DNA of 64,000 nt from Carboxylicivirga linearis (GTDB taxonomy: Bacteria > Bacteroidota > Bacteroidia > Bacteroidales > Marinilabiliaceae): assembly GCF_018271995.1 (NCBI RefSeq), contig NZ_JAGUCO010000022.1:21706-85705 (forward strand), written 5' to 3'. The number at the start of each line of letters is the position of its first letter. Positions within the stretch are counted from its first letter, which is position 1. The notes beneath the pieces were generated by a model, which saw only the letters and a program-made list of their open reading frames with translations, was not told the DNA's origin and did no database searches. Of this stretch, positions 55,963 to 64,000 are shown one piece after another. A program made the translations under genes and the position numbers.

Positions 55963-58900
55963 ATGAAAAAAATCTATCTTTTATTTAAGACGGTCACAGC
56001 TATGTTGTTGACTGCAATGATTGGAATATCAGGCGTAAATGCCCAGGAATGGGATGCTCCCAGTTTAGTAGGAGAACAGCCTGTAAGCGAAACCACTTAT
56101 TTTATTTATAATTTGGGGTGTAATGGATATTTAAATCGTGGTGCTAATTGGGGAACCATGGCTACCGTTACCGAAAAGCCTTATGCCAATGCTTCCACAG
56201 CAATAAATATGTGGACATGTGTAAACACCAGTGCAAACTATTGGACTTTTCAATATAATAATGGTGGTAGTGATGTAAATAATAATTATCTGTTTGCCAT
56301 TGACGGTGGAAGTATTTATACTGATAATAGTTCATATAATACATACAATATTAGTGAGATTGATGCAGATAATCATGTTTATAGAATACAAGTAGCCGAT
56401 ACAGCCGCTTTTTATGCCGCAGATCAATTTGTAGGTACTGAACTTGTACCTGAAGAAACAAATAGAGGATTTACGAATGCGGTAAGGCATATTAGAACAG
56501 CTGATGATGATTATATCAATTGGATATTTGTATCTCAGGTAGGCTACGATTTGTATCAGGCAAAAATGGAGATGCACAAGTATATGACATATGCTCAGAT
56601 GAGAGGTGATATAGATTTAACCTCTTATATTGCTACGTATAACGCTGATGTGATTGATGATATAAATACTGCTATTGGTGAATTGTTAACAGCATTGAAC
56701 AGAACTGATGTTACCAGTTCAATTACTGATCCTGGCTTTGCTAATGGACTTGCGGATTGGACAAATGATGGTTTTGTAACTAATGATTGGACAACGCCGA
56801 TTGGATATGACAGAGATGGTATTTTAATTGAAAAATATATTGATGAACCAGGTAATTTAGCAGAAAGTAGTATAACACAAACTCTTACCGGATTATCTAG
56901 TGGATTTTATGCTGTTAGCTTTAATGCTCATGCAGTGAAACAACAAGGATTAAATCCTTTACATACAGGAGCTTTCTTGAAATGTGGAGATGACTCTACT
57001 GAAGTGAGTGCTGGTGGTAAGTATTGGGTCGATCATGTGCATGTAACAGATGGAGAATTAACTATTGGTTATGTTTTAACTGGTGATATAGCTTGTAACT
57101 GGACTGCTCTTGAAGATTTTGAATTGTATTACTATGGAGCAAATACTGATGCTTCATTGTCTGGCATAACTTTGTCTGATGATAATGTTATAATACCAGT
57201 TTTTGATGCAGAAACAATGTCGTATGTTGCAAGTATACCAACTGGAACAACAAGCGTTGATGTAACGGTTACAACTACAGATGAAAATGCAACAACCGAT
57301 TTAACTAACAACACAGTAACAGTTGACATCACTGATGGACTTGGATCTGTTGATATTGTTGTAACTGCTGAGGATGGTACAACTCAAGAGACCTATACAG
57401 TTGCCTTTAAAGAGGAATGTTTTACTGATATGTACCCTGGTTTTAATTTAGTTGGAGACCCAACGGTTTCTGATTTAGGTAACTTTGGTGGTTGGGGTAC
57501 TCAATTGATTAATACAGATTTTGACTATACTTATTGTGGCGCAACAAGTGGTAAAATTGGTCCTGGTGATGCGGGTTCTATTGATGTTAATCCTATAAGT
57601 TTTGTAGCAGAAGGAATTTATCAGTTAAAAGCTCAGGTTTATGTTGAGGAAGGTACTTTTAGAATAGGTATGGATGATGGATCAGGTTCTGAAACATTTG
57701 TAACTATGTCTACTTTAAATCAGCAATGGGAAACAATTGATACGGTATTCCAGGCTACTTCGGGAGCCGGTGATGGAGGTTTAATGTATTTCAATAACTG
57801 GTCGTTAAGCGGAACAACAGGATATATAGATAACTGGGAGATGTATAATGTAACAGAAGCAACATTAACTGATATTAAAGTTGATGATGTATCAATTGAA
57901 GGTTTTTCTCCTGCTGATTTAACCTACGATTATTATTATGCATTCGGAACTACTCCAACATTAGCAGTTACAGCTACTGCGGCTACTGAAGGGGTTACTC
58001 CGGTAATTACTAACGTTACAGAATTACCTGGAACGGCTACTGTTGAGGTTACCGGACCAAACGGTATAACCTTAACCTACACAATTAATTTTATTGAAGA
58101 AGCGATTGTTTCTGATATAACTTTATCAGAAGGTGTGATTCTTATGCCTGAATTTGATGCCAAAACAAGCAGTTATGTAGCTGGTGTTCCTGCAGGTGTT
58201 ACAAGTGTGGATGTTACTGTTGAGTTAGTAGATGAAAATGCAACTACTAATTTATCTTCAAATCCTGAAACGGTTGCTATTGTTGATGGAATGGGTTCAA
58301 TTGAAATTATTGTTACTTCGGCTGATAAACAGACAGTGTTGACTTATACTATAGATTTTAAAGAGGAGTGTTTCACCGATATGTATCCTGGATTTAATTT
58401 AGTTAGTGATCCAACTATATCTGACTTAGGTAATTTTGGCGGTTGGGGAACTCAATCACTTAATACCGATTTAGATTATACTTATTGTGGTGTAACAAGT
58501 GGTAAAGTAGGTCCTGATGGAGAAGGATCAATTGATGTAAGTTCAATCAACTTTGTAGGAGATGCCATTTACCAGTTAAAAGCAATGGTATATGTTGAAG
58601 AAAGTGAATTTAGAATAGGTTTAACTGACGGATCTTCCACAAATGAAACATTTGTTGTAATGTCATCATTAAATCAAACATGGGAAGAAATAGATACTTT
58701 ATTCCAAGCTAATACAGGAGCCGGTACAGGTTTAATGTATTTCAATAATTGGTCGTTAGATGGTACAGTAGGTTACATTGATAACTGGGAGTTATATGAT
58801 GTTACTGAGGCTACTTTAACTGAGCTTACGGTAAATGAAACACCAATAGCTGATTTTTCTCCAGCCGTATTAACTTATGATTATTATTACGAGGCTGGAA

Positions 58901-59304
58901 CTACTCCAACTTTTGAAGTAGATGCTACAAAAGCTGATGCAAATGCATTTATGATGACTGTTAATGGAAGCGTTCCTGGTTCAACAACATTATCTTTAGA
59001 AGGAGTTAACGGCATAGAATTGACTTACACTATTAATTTTATGGAAGATGGAGCAACTAATACAGATAAGTTAGAAGAGTCTGTAATTAAAGTATATCCA
59101 ACTGTTTCAGCAAGTGGAGAATTTACCGTTGAAACATCAGGAAGTGCGTCAGTTGTTACTGTTTATGACTTAAGTGGTAAAGTTGTATCGCAACAAAATG
59201 CGGCGGCTGCTACACAAAAAGTAAACGTTAATGCTAAAGGTATTTATATCCTTAAAGTTGAATGCGACGGTAAGGTTGAAGTATTTAAAGTGTTTAATAA
59301 CTAG
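55963..59304 (+). CDS. T9SS-secreted protein with tandem 318-residue cadherin-like/jelly-roll repeat
   Basis: This 1113-residue exported protein has a signal peptide (1-27, cut near VNA-QE). An N-terminal region with YFIYNLGCNGYLNRGANWGT resembles the ligand-binding modules found at the front of Bacteroides surface enzymes, and a jelly-roll-like domain lies at about 245-390 (LADWTNDGF to FELYYYGANTD). Then come two copies of one unit, residues 396-713 and 714 to about 1031. Each unit has a cadherin-like beta-sandwich (ITLSDDNVIIPVFDAETMSY; ITLSEGVILMPEFDAKTSSY), a second beta domain starting EECFTDMYPGFNLV, and a third starting near EATLT. The last 75 residues are a T9SS sorting domain ending in a basic strand. 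There is no catalytic motif; carbohydrate or surface binding is likely. Confidence 0.85.
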   Translation: MKKIYLLFKTVTAMLLTAMIGISGVNAQEWDAPSLVGEQPVSETTYFIYNLGCNGYLNRGANWGTMATVTEKPYANASTAINMWTCVNTSANYWTFQYNNGGSDVNNNYLFAIDGGSIYTDNSSYNTYNISEIDADNHVYRIQVADTAAFYAADQFVGTELVPEETNRGFTNAVRHIRTADDDYINWIFVSQVGYDLYQAKMEMHKYMTYAQMRGDIDLTSYIATYNADVIDDINTAIGELLTALNRTDVTSSITDPGFANGLADWTNDGFVTNDWTTPIGYDRDGILIEKYIDEPGNLAESSITQTLTGLSSGFYAVSFNAHAVKQQGLNPLHTGAFLKCGDDSTEVSAGGKYWVDHVHVTDGELTIGYVLTGDIACNWTALEDFELYYYGANTDASLSGITLSDDNVIIPVFDAETMSYVASIPTGTTSVDVTVTTTDENATTDLTNNTVTVDITDGLGSVDIVVTAEDGTTQETYTVAFKEECFTDMYPGFNLVGDPTVSDLGNFGGWGTQLINTDFDYTYCGATSGKIGPGDAGSIDVNPISFVAEGIYQLKAQVYVEEGTFRIGMDDGSGSETFVTMSTLNQQWETIDTVFQATSGAGDGGLMYFNNWSLSGTTGYIDNWEMYNVTEATLTDIKVDDVSIEGFSPADLTYDYYYAFGTTPTLAVTATAATEGVTPVITNVTELPGTATVEVTGPNGITLTYTINFIEEAIVSDITLSEGVILMPEFDAKTSSYVAGVPAGVTSVDVTVELVDENATTNLSSNPETVAIVDGMGSIEIIVTSADKQTVLTYTIDFKEECFTDMYPGFNLVSDPTISDLGNFGGWGTQSLNTDLDYTYCGVTSGKVGPDGEGSIDVSSINFVGDAIYQLKAMVYVEESEFRIGLTDGSSTNETFVVMSSLNQTWEEIDTLFQANTGAGTGLMYFNNWSLDGTVGYIDNWELYDVTEATLTELTVNETPIADFSPAVLTYDYYYEAGTTPTFEVDATKADANAFMMTVNGSVPGSTTLSLEGVNGIELTYTINFMEDGATNTDKLEESVIKVYPTVSASGEFTVETSGSASVVTVYDLSGKVVSQQNAAAATQKVNVNAKGIYILKVECDGKVEVFKVFNN

Positions 59305-59351
59305 TTTTAATAATTGAAGATCTGAATTCTGATCTTTAACCATGTTTTTCA

Positions 59352-59386
59352 AGAGGCTGTCCTTTAAGGATGGCCTCTTTTTCTTT
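59352..59386 (+). terminator. Terminator after 1113-aa gene
   Basis: AGAGGCTGTCC, loop TTTAA, GGATGGCCTCT (two wobble pairs), then TTTTTCTTTG. It is placed 47 bases after the stop codon. Confidence 0.88.
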
Positions 59387-59758
59387 GTTTTATATAGTTG
59401 TAATTGACACAGTTTATTGAATACTCCCCATTTTGGATGATTGCAACGTGTTTTTTAGCTTCTTGTAATAATAAATTGGCATTTATAACATCGTTTTTGA
59501 CAAGTAAAGTTGAATATTTAGTATCTCTATACCTGCTTTTATCAGTTTATACCTTTCAGGTAATTATTATAACTTTCATAATTAGTGCAGAATAAAAGCA
59601 TTCAAGCTTTTAATTATAAATAGTTCATCAACATAAATAGTTAGCATAAAAGAGTCTTAAATTTCTTATAGTGAAAGCTGAATAATTAGTATTAATATGA
59701 TAAGTTAATTGCTATATTTATGCTATAAATCAAGAGTGCTATCTAAATTCAAAACTTC
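59387..59758. other. AT-rich promoter region before MG2-domain gene
   Basis: About 370 bases with no credible gene. A TTG-started hydrophobic frame at 59404-59595 looks like chance. Near the right end lies a 13-base element shared with the next paralogue. Confidence 0.5.
59695..59707 (+). promoter_or_regulatory. Shared upstream element of tandem MG2-domain genes, copy 1
   Basis: ATATGATAAGTTA ends 51 bases before the ATG at 59759. The same 13 bases end exactly 51 bases before the ATG of the paralogous gene at 63822. The identical spacing suggests a common promoter part and supports both start codons. Confidence 0.55.
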
Positions 59759-62700
59759 ATGATTAAAAATCACCTTAACCTTAAAATGTATTTTAAGACC
59801 CTTATTGTAATCTGCTTATTATTTGTTTCATTATCTGATATGTTTGCCCAATCGTGGCAATCCGATATTATTCAAAAGCTTAAACTACATCAAAATATTA
59901 ATCATCAGGAAAAAATATTTGTACAAACCGATCGACCTATTTATTTGCCGGGCGAAACCATTTGGTTTAATGCTTTTGTATTGAATGCGAGTACACAAAC
60001 CTTAAATATGAATGAGGTGGTTTTGCATGTTGAATTGCTAAAACCTGATAAAACCATCAATTCAAAGGAGATGTTTAAGATTGAAAATGGGTTGGTATCA
60101 GGGCAATTCGAATTGAAACATACTACTAAGCCGGGAACATATTACCTGATAGCTTACACCAATTGGATGCGTAATGCAGGAAGTAGATTTTACTTTTCGA
60201 AACAAATTGTTGTTTCAGGTACTAATGAAGCAACAGAATCAGTTGAGCCTTCAACTAAGGTTGATATAGATAATGAGCCAAATGAGTTGACAGAGGTTGA
60301 GGAGCAAAAAATCAAACGAATTATATCTTTCTATCCTGAAGGAGGAGATTTGTTAACGGGTGTACCTAGTAAAGTTGCTTTTGAGGTGATTGATGGTTTA
60401 GGAATACCTCAGAGTTTTATGGGAATGGTTGAAGATAATACCGGGCAAATAGTTGCAGCTGCCAAAACCTTGTGGCGAGGGAAAGGATTTTTTATGCTTA
60501 CACCTCAGGAAGGTAAAGAGTACTACATTAAGGAGGTTGGTTTGCCAAATGAAGCTGAAAAATATAAACTTCCCGATGCTCAAACATCAGGTTTGGCAAT
60601 GAGTGTATCAGATAGGGGGAAAGATAAACCTGTTCAAATATCTATATCACAGAAAGGAAATATAGCTTCTGATAGTTTAGTGTTTCTGTTGGCCGTACAA
60701 AACGGGCAGCCTAAAAATGCTTTAAATATCGATTTAAGAGGGAGAGACAATATTGTTGTAGAAATGGATAAAAAGGATTTTAAGAACGGTATTGTTCAGT
60801 TTACCTTATTCGATGGAAATAAAATGGCCAGAGCCGAACGTTTATTGTTTATTAAAAAGGGAGATGCGCTGAATATTAAAGTCAATGAAAAATCATTACC
60901 CAATGATAGCCGAGGACAAATTACTTTAGGTGTTGAAGTCACTGATCATTTTGGTGATCCTGTTGAGGGAGTTTTCTCTGTTGCAGCCACAGATGCATCA
61001 CGAGTTCCGGATAGGGCTTACAGGTCTCCGGATCTTACTGAATACATGTCGTTATACTCCGATCTTCCTTTGTTAAAATGGAACGAACCTGTTTTATTTG
61101 ATGATTCCGGTGAAGGTAATTTTAAGTCCGACTTATTAATGTTAACCAATGGTTGGCGTAGATATCAATGGGAAGAAGTTTTGTCAGATTCACTAGCTCT
61201 TCCAAATTACTTTGAAGAACCGGGTATTTATGTAAAAGGTAAAGTAAGATCGGTGTGGGGGAAAGATAAAGTACCACAAGGGGCCAATGTAACGATGGTT
61301 GCCGGTAGTGTATTTAATAGTTATAGCGAACAGGTAGATGAAAACGGTGAATTTACTTTTATAATGAATGATTTTTATGGAAGTAAAAAAGTTGTTTTTC
61401 AGACTAAAAGTAAAAAAGACAATAAAAAGGATTACAAACTGGACGTACAAAGTATGTATCAACCCAAAAGTGTTGATCGTTTTGATTATTTAAGCATGGC
61501 CTATTTACCTTCAGAAGAAGATCAGGAGGTAGACATTAAAAATATACAATTATCAAAAGATGTATTGCAAAAGGAATTAGCAAGGGTAGTGGTAGAAGAT
61601 ACCTTTGTGGTTACTACCGATGTTTCAATTGAAGAAGTAGCCGTAAAGGCCGATACAAAGAAATCGGCTAAAGAAGAGATGAATGAAAAATACGGTACAG
61701 CTGATTACTCGGTTGGCGAAATGCAAATAGAAGAACAGATGGAAGATCAACCATGGTACGATGGTGTTTTTGCTCTTTTATACGATGCTTTTCCGGAATT
61801 ACGAATCTCTACAATTACAGATGAAATGAATGTATCGAAGATTTCTCAGTCTGGTGATGTTGATTCCTCAGGCTCAACATCAGCAATATATTTTCAGTTA
61901 ATAGGAAAAAGAAGGCATCGCTTTTATGTTTATGTTGACGGTAAGATGGTGGGAGCATCTAATATAAAAGGTCAGATGAGAGGTGTTTTTGGTACTTATA
62001 CCATTGATGATTTAATAACATTGGACCCAAAAGAAGTTAAATCAATGGATCTGTTATTTCCTGACTCTCCCTCGGATAGAGCTCAGTTAATTGACGATGC
62101 CCGTTTTTATAGCAACGAACAGAGAGATTTATCTACACTAGATGGAAGAATGGATGATATGATCACGGAGTCGGATTTACAATCAACACCACCTGCTATC
62201 TTGTCAATTTACACTAAAGCTGGTGGCGGTTTATATAGTACAGTTGCTTATAAAGGTATTTCAAATCTTACTTTAAGAGGATTTAAAAGAAAGAAAGAAT
62301 ATTATCATTTTGATTATTCAACCGCATTAAATGATAGTGTATGGGCTGATGAACGCAATACGCTGGCTTGGTTTCCAGTGCTTAAAACAGATCAGTTCGG
62401 AAAAGCTGAGTTTAGTTTTTATGCCTCTGATGTATCAAATAAAATAAGGCTTGAGATGAATGGTGTTTCAAATGATGGAAAGATAGGTAGCAGAATTTAT
62501 CAAACTCCTGATTCATTATTTATGTATGAGCAGTATGTTGAACCGGAAAGGGTAATTATACCAGTCGGCGGATCTAATGAGGCCTTTCAGACTCATTTGT
62601 TATTACCCGATTTAACCCCGGCAGCCTTTGCCCGTATTTCAAGTGTTGATAAAACATGGAGCACGTATACATCAACAGATGGTTTGTTTGAGGTTGATCA

Positions 62701-63700
62701 ATCACAAATTACACCAACAAGTCAATTATTAATAGAAAAGCCCGGATATAAAGACATTCAATGTAGCTATCAGGAACTCATAAATAATAAAAAGACGCTA
62801 GCTAAAGAGAATCTTAATCTAATAGAGGAGAATGGTCTGGATATTATCAAAAAAGTCTATAGAAGCAGATTCAAAAATCGTAATTCAAAAAATATATTTT
62901 TCAAAGGTGCTTTCCGTCAGACAATTTATGATGGTATTAATTTGCATGAGATAAAAGATTATAATTTTATTCAAAAGTGGCCTAATATGGCTGAGGTAAC
63001 TATTCCTATTCAGAGTAAAATAACAGGAGGAGGGGAGTTCCAGTCTGTTGACAAGCGAAGAAAAATCAGGTTTGACTCTAAAATAAAAAATGGTGAAGTT
63101 AAATGGAGGGATCCGTTATTTGACTTACAATCATTTTTAGATCTTAACTTCCAGAAAGAATATGCATATGTATTAGTGGGAGAAACAAAGTTTCAAGGTA
63201 GAAAAATGTACCGAATTCATTTTGATCAATATGATGATATCGCATATGCTTTTTACCAGGGAGAATTATTGATTGATGCCGAGACCTATGGTGTAGCATG
63301 GGCTTCATGGAAATACAGCGAGAAAGCATCGAAATACCTAATGCCCGATATGTTTATTGTAAAATATGGTTCGCAACAAAATTTCGAATTACTGAATGAA
63401 CATCGCGAAATGACCTGGAAGTTTAATGGAGAATACTGGGAACCGGATTTTGCCGTGCATCAGTTTTCGTTTACTTTAAATGGAGAAGAGAAGAGAATTA
63501 AACAGGAAATAAACTGGGTAAGCATCTCTCAGGAGGAATATAAAGGTATAGAGTCAGAGATTCCTAAGACATGGAAAAAGTTATTGAAGACTAATGTTCA
63601 GTACGATCCTGCACAATGGCGCGATAGCTGGATACTTCCACCGGATTTGGATATTTTAAACCAAATGAAGTATCTAAACGAGATGATTAGTTATGAGTGA
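59759..63700 (+). CDS. MG2 (macroglobulin-like) and plug-like domain outer-membrane-associated protein, 1313 aa
   Basis: This 1313-residue exported protein has a signal peptide within residues 1-31 (cut before QSWQSDI). The ATG at 59759 is preferred over one nine codons later because of the conserved upstream spacing with the next gene. Residues about 50-160 are an MG2-type domain (IFVQTDRPIYLPGETIWFNAF, then GLVSGQFELKHTTKPGTYYL). Further beta domains follow. Residues about 640-850 look like a degenerate TonB plug (FYVYVDGKMVGAS, DDLITLDPKEVKSMDLLFPD, AILSIYTKAGGGLY), but the expected transporter barrel is missing. The C-terminal 280 residues form another beta-rich domain (YVLVGETKFQGRKMYRIHFD, GELLIDAETYGVAW) reminiscent of DUF5686-type outer-membrane proteins. 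No T9SS domain is present. Function unknown; envelope assembly or peptide capture are guesses. Confidence 0.75.
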   Translation: MIKNHLNLKMYFKTLIVICLLFVSLSDMFAQSWQSDIIQKLKLHQNINHQEKIFVQTDRPIYLPGETIWFNAFVLNASTQTLNMNEVVLHVELLKPDKTINSKEMFKIENGLVSGQFELKHTTKPGTYYLIAYTNWMRNAGSRFYFSKQIVVSGTNEATESVEPSTKVDIDNEPNELTEVEEQKIKRIISFYPEGGDLLTGVPSKVAFEVIDGLGIPQSFMGMVEDNTGQIVAAAKTLWRGKGFFMLTPQEGKEYYIKEVGLPNEAEKYKLPDAQTSGLAMSVSDRGKDKPVQISISQKGNIASDSLVFLLAVQNGQPKNALNIDLRGRDNIVVEMDKKDFKNGIVQFTLFDGNKMARAERLLFIKKGDALNIKVNEKSLPNDSRGQITLGVEVTDHFGDPVEGVFSVAATDASRVPDRAYRSPDLTEYMSLYSDLPLLKWNEPVLFDDSGEGNFKSDLLMLTNGWRRYQWEEVLSDSLALPNYFEEPGIYVKGKVRSVWGKDKVPQGANVTMVAGSVFNSYSEQVDENGEFTFIMNDFYGSKKVVFQTKSKKDNKKDYKLDVQSMYQPKSVDRFDYLSMAYLPSEEDQEVDIKNIQLSKDVLQKELARVVVEDTFVVTTDVSIEEVAVKADTKKSAKEEMNEKYGTADYSVGEMQIEEQMEDQPWYDGVFALLYDAFPELRISTITDEMNVSKISQSGDVDSSGSTSAIYFQLIGKRRHRFYVYVDGKMVGASNIKGQMRGVFGTYTIDDLITLDPKEVKSMDLLFPDSPSDRAQLIDDARFYSNEQRDLSTLDGRMDDMITESDLQSTPPAILSIYTKAGGGLYSTVAYKGISNLTLRGFKRKKEYYHFDYSTALNDSVWADERNTLAWFPVLKTDQFGKAEFSFYASDVSNKIRLEMNGVSNDGKIGSRIYQTPDSLFMYEQYVEPERVIIPVGGSNEAFQTHLLLPDLTPAAFARISSVDKTWSTYTSTDGLFEVDQSQITPTSQLLIEKPGYKDIQCSYQELINNKKTLAKENLNLIEENGLDIIKKVYRSRFKNRNSKNIFFKGAFRQTIYDGINLHEIKDYNFIQKWPNMAEVTIPIQSKITGGGEFQSVDKRRKIRFDSKIKNGEVKWRDPLFDLQSFLDLNFQKEYAYVLVGETKFQGRKMYRIHFDQYDDIAYAFYQGELLIDAETYGVAWASWKYSEKASKYLMPDMFIVKYGSQQNFELLNEHREMTWKFNGEYWEPDFAVHQFSFTLNGEEKRIKQEINWVSISQEEYKGIESEIPKTWKKLLKTNVQYDPAQWRDSWILPPDLDILNQMKYLNEMISYE

Positions 63701-63757
63701 TTTAAAGGGATAACTTGTGCGCCTTTTGGTATGATTTTTGATAAATATAAAATAATG

Positions 63758-63770
63758 ATATGATAAGTTA
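63758..63770 (+). promoter_or_regulatory. Shared upstream element of tandem MG2-domain genes, copy 2
   Basis: ATATGATAAGTTA ends 51 bases before the ATG at 63822, the same distance as in front of the paralogue at 59759. A TATGTTTG box (63786-63793) follows and matches TAnnTTTG, 28 bases before the start. Confidence 0.55.
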
Positions 63771-63821
63771 TTTATATCGTTATTTTATGTTTGTCAACAA
63801 CTAACTAAAATCCAATCCCTA

Positions 63822-64000
63822 ATGAATGTAACCGACCCTAAACCATCCTTTATTACCATTGCATTTTTGGTGCTAATTTCTCTTGCTTTAATATCTCCAG
63901 TATCGGCCCAAAGCTGGCAAGAAGAAATTATTAAAAAGCTCCAGCTTCATCAAACCATTCATCATAACGAAAAGGTATTTGTACAAACCGATCGGCCCAT
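63822..64000 (+). CDS. Paralogue of the 1313-aa MG2-domain protein, cut by window end
   Basis: Only the first 59 codons are visible. The signal peptide (residues 1-30, ending SPVSA before QSWQ) is followed by SWQEEIIKKLQLHQTIHHNE and VFVQTDRP. The mature start lines up with the protein at 59759 (SWQSDIIQKLKLHQNINHQE and IFVQTDRP), so this is a tandem duplicate 121 bp downstream. The signal peptide itself is not conserved. The rest of the gene lies outside the window. Confidence 0.85.
   Translation, partial: MNVTDPKPSFITIAFLVLISLALISPVSAQSWQEEIIKKLQLHQTIHHNEKVFVQTDRP

Noticed and set aside
59404..59595. 63-codon TTG-started hydrophobic frame
   Set aside because: It begins just past a terminator with a rare start, has composition expected of AT-rich non-coding DNA, and nothing recognisable.

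Overview
The window is AT-rich DNA from a member of the Bacteroidota. The signs are type IX secretion (T9SS) C-terminal sorting domains on six large exported proteins, two SusC/SusD outer-membrane pairs, lipoproteins with acidic residues after the lipidated cysteine, and several TAnnTTTG-type -7 boxes. A marine or anaerobic Bacteroidales/Marinilabiliales-type organism is a reasonable guess, but it is an inference and no marker gene fixes it.

Layout. (1) 1-15452: a giant secreted subtilisin-family protease (5' end outside the window), a T9SS beta-propeller-like protein, a 637-bp gene-free stretch rich in palindromes, a small lipoprotein, then SusC, SusD and a Calx-beta-like lipoprotein. (2) 15684-23934: a housekeeping block with an RluA-family pseudouridine synthase, a UvrD-like helicase, an RlmG-like rRNA methyltransferase and an MrfA/YprA-like DEAD-box helicase. 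(3) 24471-47999: a membrane-bound TPR-HTH regulator, a 45-residue charged ORF, two more giant subtilases (2509 and 2533 aa) on either side of a second small lipoprotein, then a second SusC-SusD-lipoprotein set. (4) 48759-55041: an adhesin-like T9SS protein, a sensor kinase with its response regulator, a CheY-like receiver and a three-helix chemoreceptor-like protein. (5) 55963-64000: a 1113-aa T9SS protein built around a 318-residue tandem duplication, then tandem paralogous MG2-domain proteins, the second cut by the window end.

Regions 1 and 3 are two versions of one module: giant T9SS subtilase, small K-(D/E)2-type lipoprotein, SusC, SusD, Calx-beta lipoprotein. The simplest reading is a protein/peptide utilisation system. 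Cell-surface subtilases would cut external protein, and the SusCD pairs would take up the peptides, as RagAB does in Porphyromonas gingivalis. The TPR-HTH protein upstream of the second copy is a candidate sensor-regulator. This is inference from architecture and gene order.

The least expected non-coding signal is a roughly 200-bp dispersed element present at 9427-9628 and 21026-21220. One 8-bp hairpin in it keeps its pairing through two compensatory base-pair changes, which points to a selected structure and not only a sequence repeat. No tRNA, rRNA, CRISPR array or recognisable transposase was seen.
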